Positions 34,829 to 45,315 are shown, numbered from the stretch's first letter. The stretch: 64,000 bases of DNA from Adiantum capillus-veneris (GCA_014529385.2 CM043942.1:36236469-36300468), one strand, 5' to 3'. Notes: generated from the letters alone by a model not told the origin. Translations and numbers: made by a program.

Positions 34829-36157
34829 ATGGATTCCGCCAAGTCATCAGCAACAAAGAGAAAAAGACCGACAGTCAAAGATGCTCTTGCAGAAGCACAA
34901 CCCTTTGACATTCCAACAGAAACCCTCAAGCCAACCAAAACTTGGGTGGAGGAAGCAGTACTGGAACAAGAGGGAATAAAGATCTACCAGGGGACTTTCA
35001 GAGATCCTCAAGGGCAAGCAGTGGATATACCGATGATCCCACAAGAATTGGTGGATTATAGCAGGTCAGAGAACATCAGCAGGTACCTGGAAAGGGCAGA
35101 CTTGCACATATTCTTCACCTCGAGACCATCAGGTGTACATACAAGAAGAGTGTATGAGTTGGCAACCTCCATTCAGAAGGATGGGAAAGCCACATTGACA
35201 GCAATAGATGGAGAGAAAGTAGAGGTACAGATCACTCCACAGCTCATTGCAGATGCATTGAAGTTGCACAACAAAGGGAGCTCTGTCAGGGAAAGAAGGG
35301 AGGCTATAGAGGTTTATGGGTCCAAGAAACAGAATGCAACTTATGGAGATATGGCAGACCAAAGAGCGGCAACCCTTTTCCGACTGTACAACCAGTTTCT
35401 CCATATTTGCAGTAAAAGACCGCAAAAGTATACGACACCACCCCATGCCATTGCAACTACCATCACATGGGCATTGAAGAGCAATATGCCAAAGGAGGTG
35501 AATTACGCTCAACACATCCACGAGCAAGTAATTGCCATGCACAACGAGAAGCCAAAGTATATAGGAGGAGCTGAAGTTCTGACAAGAATAGCTTATGAAG
35601 CTATTGGAGCTAGAGATCAGTGGCCAAAGGTTTCCTCCCAGAATGAGTGGCTTAGAGAAGCCAATGAGGAGGAAGAACAGCCCGAAGTATCCAAAAGGGC
35701 GTCCACAAGAGCACGCAGGAAACTAGAAATAGTTTCAGAACCTGTAGAGGATGTGGATGAGCCGCTTATGAAGAAAGCAAAGAAGAAGGTTTCTCCCAAG
35801 CAAACCAAAAGTCAGAAAGCGGCAAGAATGGAAAGACTGGTGGAGCAGTTTAGAGCGGAAAAAGCTCTAAAGGGGGACTTTGAAGAAAAGTGGGTTCCAG
35901 ACCCCACTAAAGTCGGAACTAGCTCAGCCAGGCCACATGTTGATCAATATGATCAATATATTAGAGCTTATGAGGAGTCAGAGGCTATACTGGAGCAGCA
36001 ACCTGTCGAGCCATACACTGAAGAGGAAGTACAGCTTTTAAAAGCTGAGCTGAAAAAGGACGACAAGGGGAAGAAGAAAGTAGATGAGTCTACTGAACCT
36101 CAAGAGAAAGACGGGCAAGGAAACAAAGGGAAATCCAAGATGACTGAGGACAATTAG
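34829..36157 (+). CDS. ORF-B part 1, 442 aa, retroelement-associated protein of unknown function
   Basis: ATG at 34829 follows leader B. The N-terminus is basic (MDSAKSSATKRKRPTVKDAL), a likely nuclear signal. Residues about 60-270 form a compact domain (RRVYELATSIQKDGKATLTA, then VQITPQLIADALKLH, then AATLFRLYNQFLHIC) that resembles the 'putative plant transposon protein' domain found in accessory ORFs of Athila-type elements. That assignment is from memory of the family pattern and is moderate. Residues 300-442 are charged, with KKAKKKVSPKQTKSQK and a Lys/Glu-rich end. It stops at TAG 36155-36157 and continues open in the same frame. Its 3' position is where Athila elements carry an env-like ORF, but I see no signal peptide or membrane segment. 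Confidence 0.75.
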   Translation: MDSAKSSATKRKRPTVKDALAEAQPFDIPTETLKPTKTWVEEAVLEQEGIKIYQGTFRDPQGQAVDIPMIPQELVDYSRSENISRYLERADLHIFFTSRPSGVHTRRVYELATSIQKDGKATLTAIDGEKVEVQITPQLIADALKLHNKGSSVRERREAIEVYGSKKQNATYGDMADQRAATLFRLYNQFLHICSKRPQKYTTPPHAIATTITWALKSNMPKEVNYAQHIHEQVIAMHNEKPKYIGGAEVLTRIAYEAIGARDQWPKVSSQNEWLREANEEEEQPEVSKRASTRARRKLEIVSEPVEDVDEPLMKKAKKKVSPKQTKSQKAARMERLVEQFRAEKALKGDFEEKWVPDPTKVGTSSARPHVDQYDQYIRAYEESEAILEQQPVEPYTEEEVQLLKAELKKDDKGKKKVDESTEPQEKDGQGNKGKSKMTEDN

Positions 36158-37501
36158 CCTTCCTTTACTGATGTACCAAGCCCGAAGAAGACGGAAATCA
36201 TTGTGGAAGAGACCACAGTAGAGATGGACATGGCTGGTATGGAAAAGCCGGAGGCCGGGACCAAGGAAAAGGAGATAGATCCAATTCAGCAAAAGAAAAA
36301 CGATTATGAGGATCTGGTAGCGATAGGGTACACTGAAGAAGAGGCCCTTGAGGCGGTCTATGGAATCCACCTACAAAAACAAGATGATCGGAGAGGGAAA
36401 GAGGAAAAAATAAAGAGTACAAAAGAGAGTGAAGAGAAACTGGACGAGCAGAACGTACTAGAAGAGCCGAAGCCAGTGGAGGTGGTGGCCGAAAAAGCTT
36501 TAGAGTTGACAGATGAAGATGAAAAAGACATGCACATGGTGCATGAACTGCTCAACAAGATCAAAGAAAGATCCAAGGCAAAGGAAGTAGAGATTGAGAC
36601 AGCCAAACAAAGGGAAGCGGAGTTGCAGAGAAATTTAGAGAATGCTATGACTGAATTTGAAAGTCATAAAGCATCACTCTATGACGCGAAAAACGAGAGA
36701 GACGGCTTGATACTCCAACTAGCCGAGGCTTCAAGAGAAGTAACAAGTGCACAGGAAGCAAGGGAGCGGATGGAAGACGACTTGGAGGCGGCTAAAGATG
36801 AGCTCATTGAGCTAAGGGAAAGAGTCGAGCTCCAAGAAAGAACAATCACTAGACTCAGGACTATTCCTAGAGCTAGCAGAGCAGGAACCGAACAAGAGGG
36901 AGCTCTTGTACCAGCTCTGGAAGACCAGGTCCGAAGCTTACAAAGAGAGCTAAGATTAGAGCAAGTGCAAAGGTTGCACATTGCGGAGGGATCATTGGCA
37001 GCAGAGGAGAGGCTCACTTTAGAAAATCAAACACTAAGAACAGAGAATGAGACCCTCCGCAAACAGCTCCAAGATCTACAAGAGCAACAAAGAAGAGAGA
37101 CAGATACACCACAAGAAGAATCAGGTGGAGCAGCCATAGAGCTACCAGAAACTGGAGAGGCAACCACAATTGAAGATCCAACCCCAGTTCACGAGGTGGC
37201 CTCGACTTCAGGAATCTCTGAAGAAGAAGAACAAAGGCTCCATGACCAAATAGAAAAGTCAGCAGAGGAGAGTGCCAAGGCGGAAATGGAATGGGAGAGG
37301 AGACTCCTCATCTCCATTAGACTTCAGGGATTAGACACAAAAGTGCTCCATGAAGAGTGGATGCAACCCAGCCTGCCTTTCCCTTTGATGAAGTTTGAAG
37401 TGATAAAAACGAAAAAGAGAATAGAGGAGGAGCAGTATGTTGCTCTTTACCAAGGCGACATCACAAAAGAGGAACAATCAAAGAAAATTGTAGATTCGTA
37501 G
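36158..37501 (+). CDS. ORF-B part 2, coiled-coil protein
   Basis: Same frame as part 1 after one TAG; first ATG at 36203 gives 432 aa. Residues about 110-300 are an uninterrupted heptad-rich coiled coil (IKERSKAKEVEIETAKQREA, then DELIELRERVELQERTITRL, and LTLENQTLRTENETLRKQLQ). It is acidic outside the coil. No enzyme motif is visible. A long coiled coil suggests oligomerisation or binding to a partner. It ends at TAG 37499-37501, after which the frame stays open for another 66 codons. Confidence 0.72.
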   Translation, partial: PSFTDVPSPKKTEIIVEETTVEMDMAGMEKPEAGTKEKEIDPIQQKKNDYEDLVAIGYTEEEALEAVYGIHLQKQDDRRGKEEKIKSTKESEEKLDEQNVLEEPKPVEVVAEKALELTDEDEKDMHMVHELLNKIKERSKAKEVEIETAKQREAELQRNLENAMTEFESHKASLYDAKNERDGLILQLAEASREVTSAQEARERMEDDLEAAKDELIELRERVELQERTITRLRTIPRASRAGTEQEGALVPALEDQVRSLQRELRLEQVQRLHIAEGSLAAEERLTLENQTLRTENETLRKQLQDLQEQQRRETDTPQEESGGAAIELPETGEATTIEDPTPVHEVASTSGISEEEEQRLHDQIEKSAEESAKAEMEWERRLLISIRLQGLDTKVLHEEWMQPSLPFPLMKFEVIKTKKRIEEEQYVALYQGDITKEEQSKKIVDS

Positions 37502-38058
37502 CCTAGATGGAGGAAAGGTTGGCTGAACAAATACCCAGCCTACCTCATCTACTTGGTGGAGGCACCAAAGGAGATTCGGGAGAATGCAACCTTCTGCCGG
37601 TGCCAAGAGTCAGAAGCTAGAAAGAGCATGGCAGGATTGCAGAAAAGAAGCCAAATTGGCTTAATTACCCCAGGATTCCAGGACCAAAGGCGGGAGAGAG
37701 AATAGGTAAAGCCTACATGGTGAAAACCCTAATGGGCACCATCAAGCTCTTTACTGGCTCTCCTGACCTTTCGTGTCAGATGCTCAAGAAAATCTGCAGG
37801 ACTCTCTTAGCTTGCATTGAAGTGTTCGCGCCAGATAAAGCCACGACCTCGAGTCTACTATTGACGGCCGACACAGTGACTGATATGATATATGATCTTT
37901 CATTGCAGCCTTCTCCAAAAGTGTTGCACCTCCTATACCAGAGGATTATGTTTTTGCCAAGCTTCCACATGCAAACATTCGAAGAAGCTTTCTACACCGG
38001 CTTTTTCACCCACGAAAGTAAAATATTCGGCCCAACCTTGACCATCGGCAACCTATGA
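37502..38058 (+). pseudogene. ORF-B C-terminal part, frame-broken
   Basis: After TAG the ORF-B frame reads on to about 37700 (PRWRKGWLNKYPAYLIYL and more). The coding pattern then passes to another frame, 37717-38058 (113 aa, starting MVKTLMGTIKLFTGSPDLSC), which looks like a folded helical domain with no name. The switch near 37690 suggests a one- or two-base indel. It ends 82 bp before the polypurine tract. Confidence 0.5.
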
Positions 38059-38139
38059 TATGAATCACATTTGCAGATGCTCAAGACGACAGGACTTTAT
38101 TGACCAAACATAAAAGTCATGTCAGGGACGACATAAACG

Positions 38140-38152
38140 CGGAGGGGGGGAG
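38140..38152 (+). promoter_or_regulatory. Terminal polypurine tract of the giant element
   Basis: GGAGGGGGGGAG directly precedes the TG start of the 3' LTR, the expected plus-strand primer. Confidence 0.92.
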
Positions 38153-38442
38153 TGTTGAGCCAGCAGAGGATCACACCCACATTTTTGCTCACACTCATCA
38201 TTTTTGTAACCATTGATTGTAATAAATGTCTTTCCGACATTGATTTTGAATTGAGCCATTCATTAAGTAACGGGACTCAATTGAGTTTCCAGCTTGTAAT
38301 CCCGAAGTAATTTCACTTGCCGATGTAATTAGTTAGAGATGATCTCACCTCCAAGGCTGAGGTATATAAGCCAAAGTTTTGTAACCTAAGGAAGATTCAG
38401 TTTTATTAATCAAAGGTGAGTTTTTGAGCGCCGTGACTGTGT

Positions 38443-38519
<77 letters not shown>

Positions 38520-39143
38520 TTATCTACTTGCTACGCGAGCTACGGAGCCGCCATTGGAGAAGCGACACCGCCATTGTGTTAGCAACGGCGAGAGCTACGC
38601 ACGGATACCAAGAGTGCGCGCTATCGGCTTCTATGTGTGGTAAGTTCCTACGAGCTTCGGTGTGAGTTTTCTTCCAACTCGTGTGTCGGAATGGAGCGTG
38701 CATCATATCTATAGAACCACAACGAGTAGAGCTACACATTGGTACCATCGGGGTCAAGTTTCGATCACCTGTATTTTTCGGCCTGTCTTCATACGCGTTT
38801 ACCGCACAGAGTGGTTATAGGTTGATTTTGCAGTTCAAGTCTTTAGGGTGTTGTTCTTACCTAGTGTATAGACTTCCCCTTGAGTTTGAGATCGATTCAA
38901 TGATTCTAGATCCTAATTCGTATAGCATTCGTTCGTAGTACGGATTTCAGTCACTTGCGTATTTTAGAACTTAGATTTGATTTCCTTAGTAGTGATTGTC
39001 ATTAGAAGGTCGAGTAGGTGATTTGACACCCACCTAGTTGTTTCCACGCGCTTGCGGATCAAGCTCCGTTCTCGTCTGACAAATTCTGTTGTTGGTTGAG
39101 TTCTCGCTATTTAGCTTCCGCTAGCGGCGTAACCGCCTAAACA
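38153..39143 (+). repeat. 3' LTR of the giant element
   Basis: 991 bp, matches 18261-19249 with about 18 substitutions by eye. TATATAAG at 38363-38370, GA tract at 38445-38517, ends CTAAACA. Confidence 0.96.
38445..38517. repeat. (GA)36 microsatellite inside the 3' LTR
   Basis: Matches the GA tract of the 5' LTR, 2 bp longer. Confidence 0.95.
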
Positions 39144-39148
39144 GGTAG
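39144..39148. repeat. Target-site duplication GGTAG (right)
   Basis: Matches 18256-18260. Confidence 0.95.
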
Positions 39149-39889
39149 GGAAAGTAGCTCATGGTATTGTGGTAATCCATGTAATGGAAAGTATAGTGGG
39201 AATGCACCAAAAACTTGTGTGGATCAAACTTTATTTTTCTCCCCTTCATAGCTCGTTCCCATTGTATCTACAGTAAAGGACAAAGATGTGATTGGGGATA
39301 GAGACAAAAAAGCATGCCGTTGTGGTGATCCACAAGGTGGGAATTGTTGTGGGAATGCAAAAAAACTTTCTTGTGGTACTATGAATGACCATTAGTGTCT
39401 TAAGTCTTTAACTGAGGTAGCTCAAGCTATGGCTACCTTTAGATGGAACATGATATTATACAAGACATTTTATGTTTTGATAAAACTTTGCTTTAAATCT
39501 TAAATTGTTGTAACATTTTTAAGAACTCTTGCAAGTAGGTATTTTTTTAATCTTTGAATTTGACTTTTATGCCCCCAAACTATCTTGCATCACTTCACCG
39601 AGGTGATGTAGCTTGGTTTTATTATTCAATGTCAACATAGCTCCAAAAACCATCATGGCTCCACTATTTTTTGTTGTTTGAGTACAAGATGAGGTATAAG
39701 ACCCCTCCAACTCAATTTTTTCTTTCCACTTACTACATACAAGCTAGGACCAATGCATATCTAGCTTGGTTCTTCTCATGATGGATGCTAAGCTCTCTAT
39801 TTTTTTCTTCAAGGCTATATATAAATGAAACATAGCTATTTATTTTGGAGAGTTAGCCTTTCTATTATTTATTCTCCCCCACTTAAACT
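39149..39889. other. No gene recognised
   Basis: AT-rich spacer between the giant element and the solo LTR. Confidence 0.4.
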
Positions 39890-39894
39890 ATGAC

Positions 39895-39962
39895 TGTTAG
39901 GAAATAAGACGTAACCAAATAGATATTAGAGTAGTTTACTTAATGGAGAGATATAATTTTCA

Positions 39963-39994
<32 letters not shown>

Positions 39995-40566
39995 CACATG
40001 ATATACGTGGTTCACCTAATGTGGGCTACATCCACGGGAAAGCAGCCACTCAATGGCTATAACACTTCAAACAAGAAGTAGGTTACAAAGGGATTATACC
40101 CTTAATAGAGCTCTCACCTTGCTTCACTATCACCACCTCACACACACCTTGTTGCATCAACTTCACAATGCACCACAATTCATTTTGTGTGTAGAAGAGG
40201 CCTTCTTTTATAGGCCAAAAGGGCTGCCCCCTCTCATGAGAGGCAGTCATGTGTAGCCGTCCTTGTGTAGACAAGGCCAAGTTGGACTCTACAATGCACC
40301 CATGTGTGGTCTCCCTTGAGAAGACAAGTCCACCTTGAAATTGGCCACCGTCCATTGACTTCTGACCATCAGCCACCGGCCAACCGATCGACCATTTTTC
40401 GACGACTTTCCGGCCATAATATTCTGGTAAACTAGACGTGAATTTTTGGTTTTTTGGCAAGTGATTTTTCTTATACATGATGGCTTCTCCTCATAATGGG
40501 GTCCTTACAAATGTGCATTTTAAAGACTAAAAATTACAAGGGGTGAATTAAGTTCCATACTTAACA
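39895..40566. mobile_element. Solo LTR, 672 bp
   Basis: Starts TGTTAGGAAATAAG and ends CATACTTAACA, flanked on both sides by ATGAC (39890-39894 and 40567-40571). No internal coding region or second LTR lies between the duplications. It contains a GA tract near its start (39966-39994) and TTTTATAGGCC at about 40205, a possible TATA box. A solo LTR arises when the two LTRs of an element recombine and delete the interior. Orientation and family are not certain; a (TA)CGTGGTTCAC word near 40005 is common in plant Copia LTRs. Confidence 0.85.
39966..39994. repeat. (GA)n microsatellite in the solo LTR
   Basis: About 14 GA units. Confidence 0.95.
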
Positions 40567-40571
40567 ATGAC

Positions 40572-41090
40572 CTGGTTGATTCTCCTATGGTTTCCTTTTG
40601 AGTGCCTACAATATGAGACTTTAACCTCTCTCAAACCCCCTTCTTTTTCTTTCTTGACTAATAGCTCTACTTTCTAGAAAGCAATTAATTTTGCCCCAGC
40701 GAAGCTGGAAATTTGAAAAGAAAAGTCCATACTCCTGCCACTAGCATCTACCCTACATCTCCCCATGGCGGTTTTTGTGTCCTTCCTCACCCTCGCCCTT
40801 GCCATCCCTATCTTTCCCTTTCCTTGCTACACATACATTCACTCTTATCTATAGTTCTCGTAGGCCAAGGCACCATGCAACACTAGTGGAAAAGGTGCCA
40901 ACATCATTACCAAAGCTTGGGCTACCATCATGTCCTCACATACATGGAGGTGGTGTCCATCCTCTTGAGATTTGTCAGAGATGTCAGTATTTCTACTTTT
41001 AATGAAAAGAGTAATGAAAATTGCAAGCTGCAAGAGCTTCATAATCATCAACGGTAGGCAAATCTTTGTGATGGTATACAACCAATGAAA

Positions 41091-41092
<2 letters not shown>
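40572..41092. other. No gene recognised
   Basis: Pyrimidine-rich segment around 40740-40830; only a short chance frame. Confidence 0.4.
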
Positions 41093-41127
<35 letters not shown>

Positions 41128-41172
41128 CCCTGAAAACCATAGCTCCAACATCCACTGTCCCTTGGCAATGAA

Positions 41173-41231
<59 letters not shown>
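41093..41231. repeat. Two (GA)n tracts separated by ~50 bp
   Basis: GA runs at 41093-41127 and 41176-41231 flank a short unique segment (ACCCTGAAAACCATAGC onward). Confidence 0.9.
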
Positions 41232-41234
<3 letters not shown>

Positions 41235-41431
41235 TGCTACCTCCATGCCGCCAAAAGTCATCATTAGGAAGAGGATGAGGTGTAGAAGGGCCTCTTTATT
41301 TGCCATGAGATTATGGAGGTGATTAACATTTTGACGAATAGGTGCATGCCATGTTTGCAAGAATGGTGGGTGTGTAAGAGAGGTGTAAGAATGGTCAAAG
41401 GATGCACTTTTTCTCCCAAAAAAGGAAAGAA

Positions 41432-41460
<29 letters not shown>
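41432..41460. repeat. Poly(G)29 tract
   Basis: 29 consecutive G after AAGGAAAGAA. Such a tract is rare in plant DNA and its exact length may be unreliable. Confidence 0.85.
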
Positions 41461-41462
<2 letters not shown>

Positions 41463-42216
41463 AATTTTATGATTTTAGGCCTTCCATAACTCCTACATAT
41501 GATCTCCAATTTGAGCGGAAATTATAGATTTGTAATATACACACCGAGTTCTTTCCGTAGATATGTTACAGGATATAATTTTACTCACCCGATTTTGAAT
41601 TTCATTTTGGGGGGAAATTTTGAATTCAAATAAACTAACCGTTTTGCCTATTTTAATTCAAAAGCTATCTTTTGATTGCTTTCATAATACTAGAGCTTTG
41701 ACTCCCTTAAACTACCAAATAAAGAAGCCCTCCTAAACCCCATTCTCTTCCTAATGTGAGATGTTGGCCTCATTCTACTTTTGTTTTGATAACAAAGAGG
41801 GTATTTTGCAAGATATCCTCTAATTCAATCCCACAAAAATATTTTGCGCACCTACTCAAATGAGATTAGGCTCCTCCTAAAGTTGGAAAGCTAAGTAGTT
41901 TTATTTCATGAAGCAAGAACATTTGATGTACCCTTTTCTTTCTAAAATCATTGTATTTCCTCAAAATTTTATTTGTGCCTATAACTTGCATTTTTCCTTC
42001 TGGAAAGTGGTGCACGCTCTTCTCCTATGGATATGCAATAGAAACTATATGGGGATGCAAATCTGGTTTGTACATAGATAAGATTACACTCATACATGTG
42101 AACAAAATCTACAAATCACATCCCAACCATGCTTCAACGTGTTGGTAAAATTTCACATAGTATGCTCTAGTGTTGAGATGAACACACAAATTTTTTTAAT
42201 CCTTATTTGTGCATTC
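41461..42216. other. No gene recognised
   Basis: AT-rich, no coding pattern. Confidence 0.4.
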
Positions 42217-43211
42217 CTAAGTTAGTGTTTTTGTATTCCAAAAACTATTGTTGACAATATCTACTAATAAGAGAAGCTTCAAAAAAAAATAAAAAATCCT
42301 GAAGGATATTTCACAACTTTCTTGTGTGCACCAACATAGCACATGTAGTCTAGAACTTGTGATACAAAAATTTGTCCCAAATTTGTGCAATTTTCCCAAA
42401 AAATCAAGCTCGTGATAATAAGAAATTGACATAGCTGAAAGTTGTGGCTTCCTTGAGAACGCATCGGCCACCACATTCTTCTTGCCTTCTACATGTATAA
42501 TCTTGAAGTGGAACATAGAAAGAATGTTTGTCCATTGCATATGATTTTTGGATAACTTTGATTGTGTCAAGAAGTATTGCAAGGTCTAATGATCTGTGTG
42601 AACAACAAAATTAGCACCTAATAGGTGTGCCTCCAACTAGAGAGCATATGAATGATGGGAAACATCAAGTGTTGGGTTCTCAAGAAGTATCTTTTCCATG
42701 CATTGGTGACACCGGTTCTTCTTTATGGATTTGAAGTGTGGGGCGGGAGCATCTCAAAGTCTACTTGGAAAGAGTTTGAGAATGTCCAAAAGCGTTTTCT
42801 TACAAACTTTCTCCAAGTTAAGACAGCCTCTTTCTTTTGTAAAGCGTGAAGAGGTGAAGCTATCTCTGCAAAATTCCTGTTAAACCTTCTATAATATGAG
42901 CACAATCCCAAGAAGCTTTGGACATTGTGCACAACCTTCAAGTCTGGCCATGTCTTCCACTCGAACACCATTTTTTGACACTATGTGACCGAGAAAGTGG
43001 ATCTCTTTCAAGAAAAATTCACTTTCCTTAGGATTGAAAAGTAACCTATGACTACGTAACTCTTCGAACAAGTGATGCCTATGCTCCTTTTCTTTGAAAA
43101 AACTATCATGTCATCAAAGAATGTGCCAACAAACTTTTGATGCAAGCAAAAATTCATGTCCATCATCCTATTGAATGTAGCAGGAGCATTTGTAAGACCA
43201 AATGGCATCAC
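42217..43211 (-). pseudogene. Ty3/Gypsy pol fragment (RT and RNase H), decayed
   Basis: On the minus strand, starting at 43211, fragments read in pol order: RT MMPFGLTNAPATFNRMMD and FDDMIVFS (motif C, normally hydrophobic-DD), then HIVSKNGVRVE, the connection SFLGLCSYYRRFNRNFAEIA, and RNase H end HVEGKKNVVADAFSRKPQLS. Several frameshifts and stops break the sequence, and the N-terminal RT, integrase and LTRs are missing. It belongs to the non-Tat Gypsy type judging by GLTNAPATFNRMM. A LINE-like fragment interrupts it at about 42655-42835. Confidence 0.85.
42655..42835 (+). mobile_element. LINE ORF2 C-terminal fragment inserted in the Gypsy debris
   Basis: The plus-strand frame 42652-42849 encodes VTPVLLYGFEVWGGS, then TWKEFENVQKRFLTNFLQVK, the conserved post-RT block of non-LTR retrotransposons (hydrophobic-LYG-x-E-x-W, then a helix with x-x-Q-x-x-F-L). 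Gypsy coding on the minus strand is present on both sides, so the fragment lies inside it. Edges are approximate and no target duplication was confirmed. Confidence 0.6.
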
Positions 43212-44449
43212 TAAAAACTCATAGTAGACACTAAATGTCTCTAATACTCAACTTCTCTATACCTATCATACATTGATCACCCTTTTAAAAGAAAATATCC
43301 ACAAACCCTATTGTCTTGTTTGAACTTCCATAAGTTCTACATTATATGCATCTTATGATGCACATCATAATAGGGGCCGATTGGTCCACTTATTTGTAAA
43401 GCAAAGAGATCCATAGGAGAAAGTTGATGTTTGAAAAGAGGACACAAAATTTAGGCATATGCATATGCATCAATGCACTAAAATACCGAGATCAAGTGGT
43501 TTAATGCGCATGATCCTTATCTAAACTTGTTTACGATAGTCATTACAAACTCATAATGGGGTCTAGAAATTGCTACTACCCAATTATTAGCAAAAAAAAT
43601 TCTTGAATCTATCGAGCTTTGAAGTAATTCATTTCCACCTTGAAGCTCACATAGCTAATCATGGTTGTAGTGCCTCTTTTTTAATGATGTGTTACTTTAT
43701 GTTCCCAAGCCACAAAGGTATTATTTCATATTGTTTAGACATAGAAATAATCGCAACCAAGGTCTCAAAACTTAATTTAAGTACATGGATCAATGCCATG
43801 CACATCAAGCAATACAACTATAGAACCAAACAAAACAACATGTTCATTAATTCACCCTATCAATGTAGTTCAAAGCAAGTTATGCTTTAGTACATCACAA
43901 CATTCAATCAAATGAGCACACAAAACCAAGAGTTCAATTATTTCTAGTAGCCAAGATTAAATGCATCTATATGGAACGTGCATCAAAAGCTCGAGCCATC
44001 TTTATCATCAATGCATTCAATCAATTTAGGTGGATCTTGAGCTGCGTCATCTCTCCTCCTAGAGCCCAAACCTACTCTCTAAGTGTATCAATTTGGATCT
44101 AAAATTTCCTAATGGTCATGTGTGAGCCCTGCAGGGTAAAAGCATTTTAATGTGACACACTTTTTGTGCTAGTTATCATATCCAAGTTAGCATATAAAAA
44201 AAACTTTGGACACACGGTGTGTGCATATGTCACAAGTGTCAAAGCAAGGGACTTTTCGTACACTATGCGCGAGCCACAAATGGCTACAAGCACACAACCA
44301 AATTAATCTAGCAAGCTCAAGAGATCAAGGGTGTGTCACTTACTGACCTACGCTCGCCTTCATGGAGGATTCCTTGCCGCAAAGAAGCGGGAGCTAACGT
44401 CGTGCCACACTCAACCTCCTCACCGCCGCCATGCTGTCAGAATGCTTGA

Positions 44450-44450
<1 letters not shown>
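43212..44450. other. No gene recognised
   Basis: AT-rich; the first part may hold more Gypsy debris beyond recognition. Confidence 0.4.

Positions 44451-44532
<82 letters not shown>
44451..44532. repeat. (CA)41 microsatellite
   Basis: 82 bp of uninterrupted CA. Confidence 0.95.
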
Positions 44533-44533
<1 letters not shown>

Positions 44534-44580
44534 GGAGATGAAGAAGAAGATGTAGATGGAGCAAGAGCACTCTTCAATTG

Positions 44581-45050
44581 CACAAATGAGAGAATGAGTG
44601 ATTTTTAGGTTTAGGTGATTTTTATATGAGCTGGCCCATTCACACTTGGGCACCCATGCTTAGCCAACTAGCCCTTGAATGTTCCAATTAGAGTGTGCCT
44701 CTCATCGGTGATCACTCTTACCCTTTTCCTATTGGATCGACAAGCCTGGCCCATTCACACTTGGGCACCCATGCTTAGCCAACTAGCCCTTGAATGTTCT
44801 TGTCAGAGTGCACCTCTCATCGGCGATCACTCTTACCCTTTTCCTATTGGATTGACAAGCCTGGCCCATTCACAAATGAGAGAATGAGTGATTTTTAGGT
44901 TTAGGTGATTTTTATATGAGCTCGCCCATTCACACTTGGGCACCCATGCTTAGCCAACTAGCCCTTGAATGTTCCAGTTAGAGTGCGCCTCTCATCGGCG
45001 ATCACTCTTACCCTTTTCCTATTGGATCGACAAGCCTAGCCCATGACTAC
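44581..45050 (+). repeat. Nested tandem repeat, 290-bp unit with internal 117-bp duplication
   Basis: CACAAATGAGAGAATGAGTG occurs at 44581 and 44871, an offset of 290. Within the first unit CCCATTCACACTTGGGCACC occurs at about 44635 and again 117 bp later, and a third time at about 44928. The copies are nearly identical, so the expansion is recent. CATTCACACTTGGGCAC-type sequence includes the TCACAC/GTGGGA-like half of a hairpin. No coding function. Confidence 0.88.
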
Positions 45051-45107
45051 TAAAAGTGGATGCCGGTGGTTAACATGCCCCCCTTTCTGATGTAGATCAC
45101 TCTATAT

Positions 45108-45315
45108 TGTTGGGGTGTAGGCCAGGTGGCCGTGGGAAACCACTCCTGTACACTTGATTCTCACCTAATCAATATAGGGAGAAAAAGAGGTAGAGTTGAC
45201 TCTTCTCTTTCTTCTCCACTAACCCACACAGTGGCTGCCTGTGCATCTCCCCCTTCCCCATTTCTCTTCTTCCCCTCTCTTGCACACACTCCGTACACGC
45301 TACACGCGCTTATCA
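45108..45315 (+). repeat. 5' LTR of the truncated Copia
   Basis: TGTTGGGGTGTAGG... to ...GCTTATCA, 208 bp, ending 2 bp before the primer site. The left edge is inferred from the TGTTGG start; no partner LTR exists in the window. Confidence 0.65.

Larger units (their letters stand above)
18261..39143 (+). mobile_element. Giant non-autonomous LTR retroelement, Tat/Athila-like, with two modules
   Basis: LTRs of 989 and 991 bp start TGTTGAGCC and end CTAAACA, are flanked by GGTAG on both sides, and differ at about 18 positions by eye outside the GA tract, near 2%. A tRNA-Asp-type primer site follows the 5' LTR and a polypurine tract precedes the 3' LTR. The interior carries gag, zinc knuckles, two retropepsin-like domains and an integrase C-terminal remnant in one frame (20673-26657), then a second coding region (34829-38058). 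No RT, RNase H or integrase catalytic core is present, so mobility would need a helper. A younger Copia sits at 27611-32788; without it the element is about 15.7 kb. Each coding region is preceded by a leader with the same palindromes and followed by a G-rich polypurine tract. Confidence 0.93.

Noticed and set aside
34829-38058. ORF-B as a retroviral-type envelope protein
   Set aside because: Its position fits the env-like slot of Athila elements, but no signal peptide, membrane segment or cysteine pattern is visible; a coiled coil dominates instead.
44603-44626. TTTTTAGGTTTAGG as telomere-like sequence
   Set aside because: Only two imperfect units, not a TTTAGGG array.
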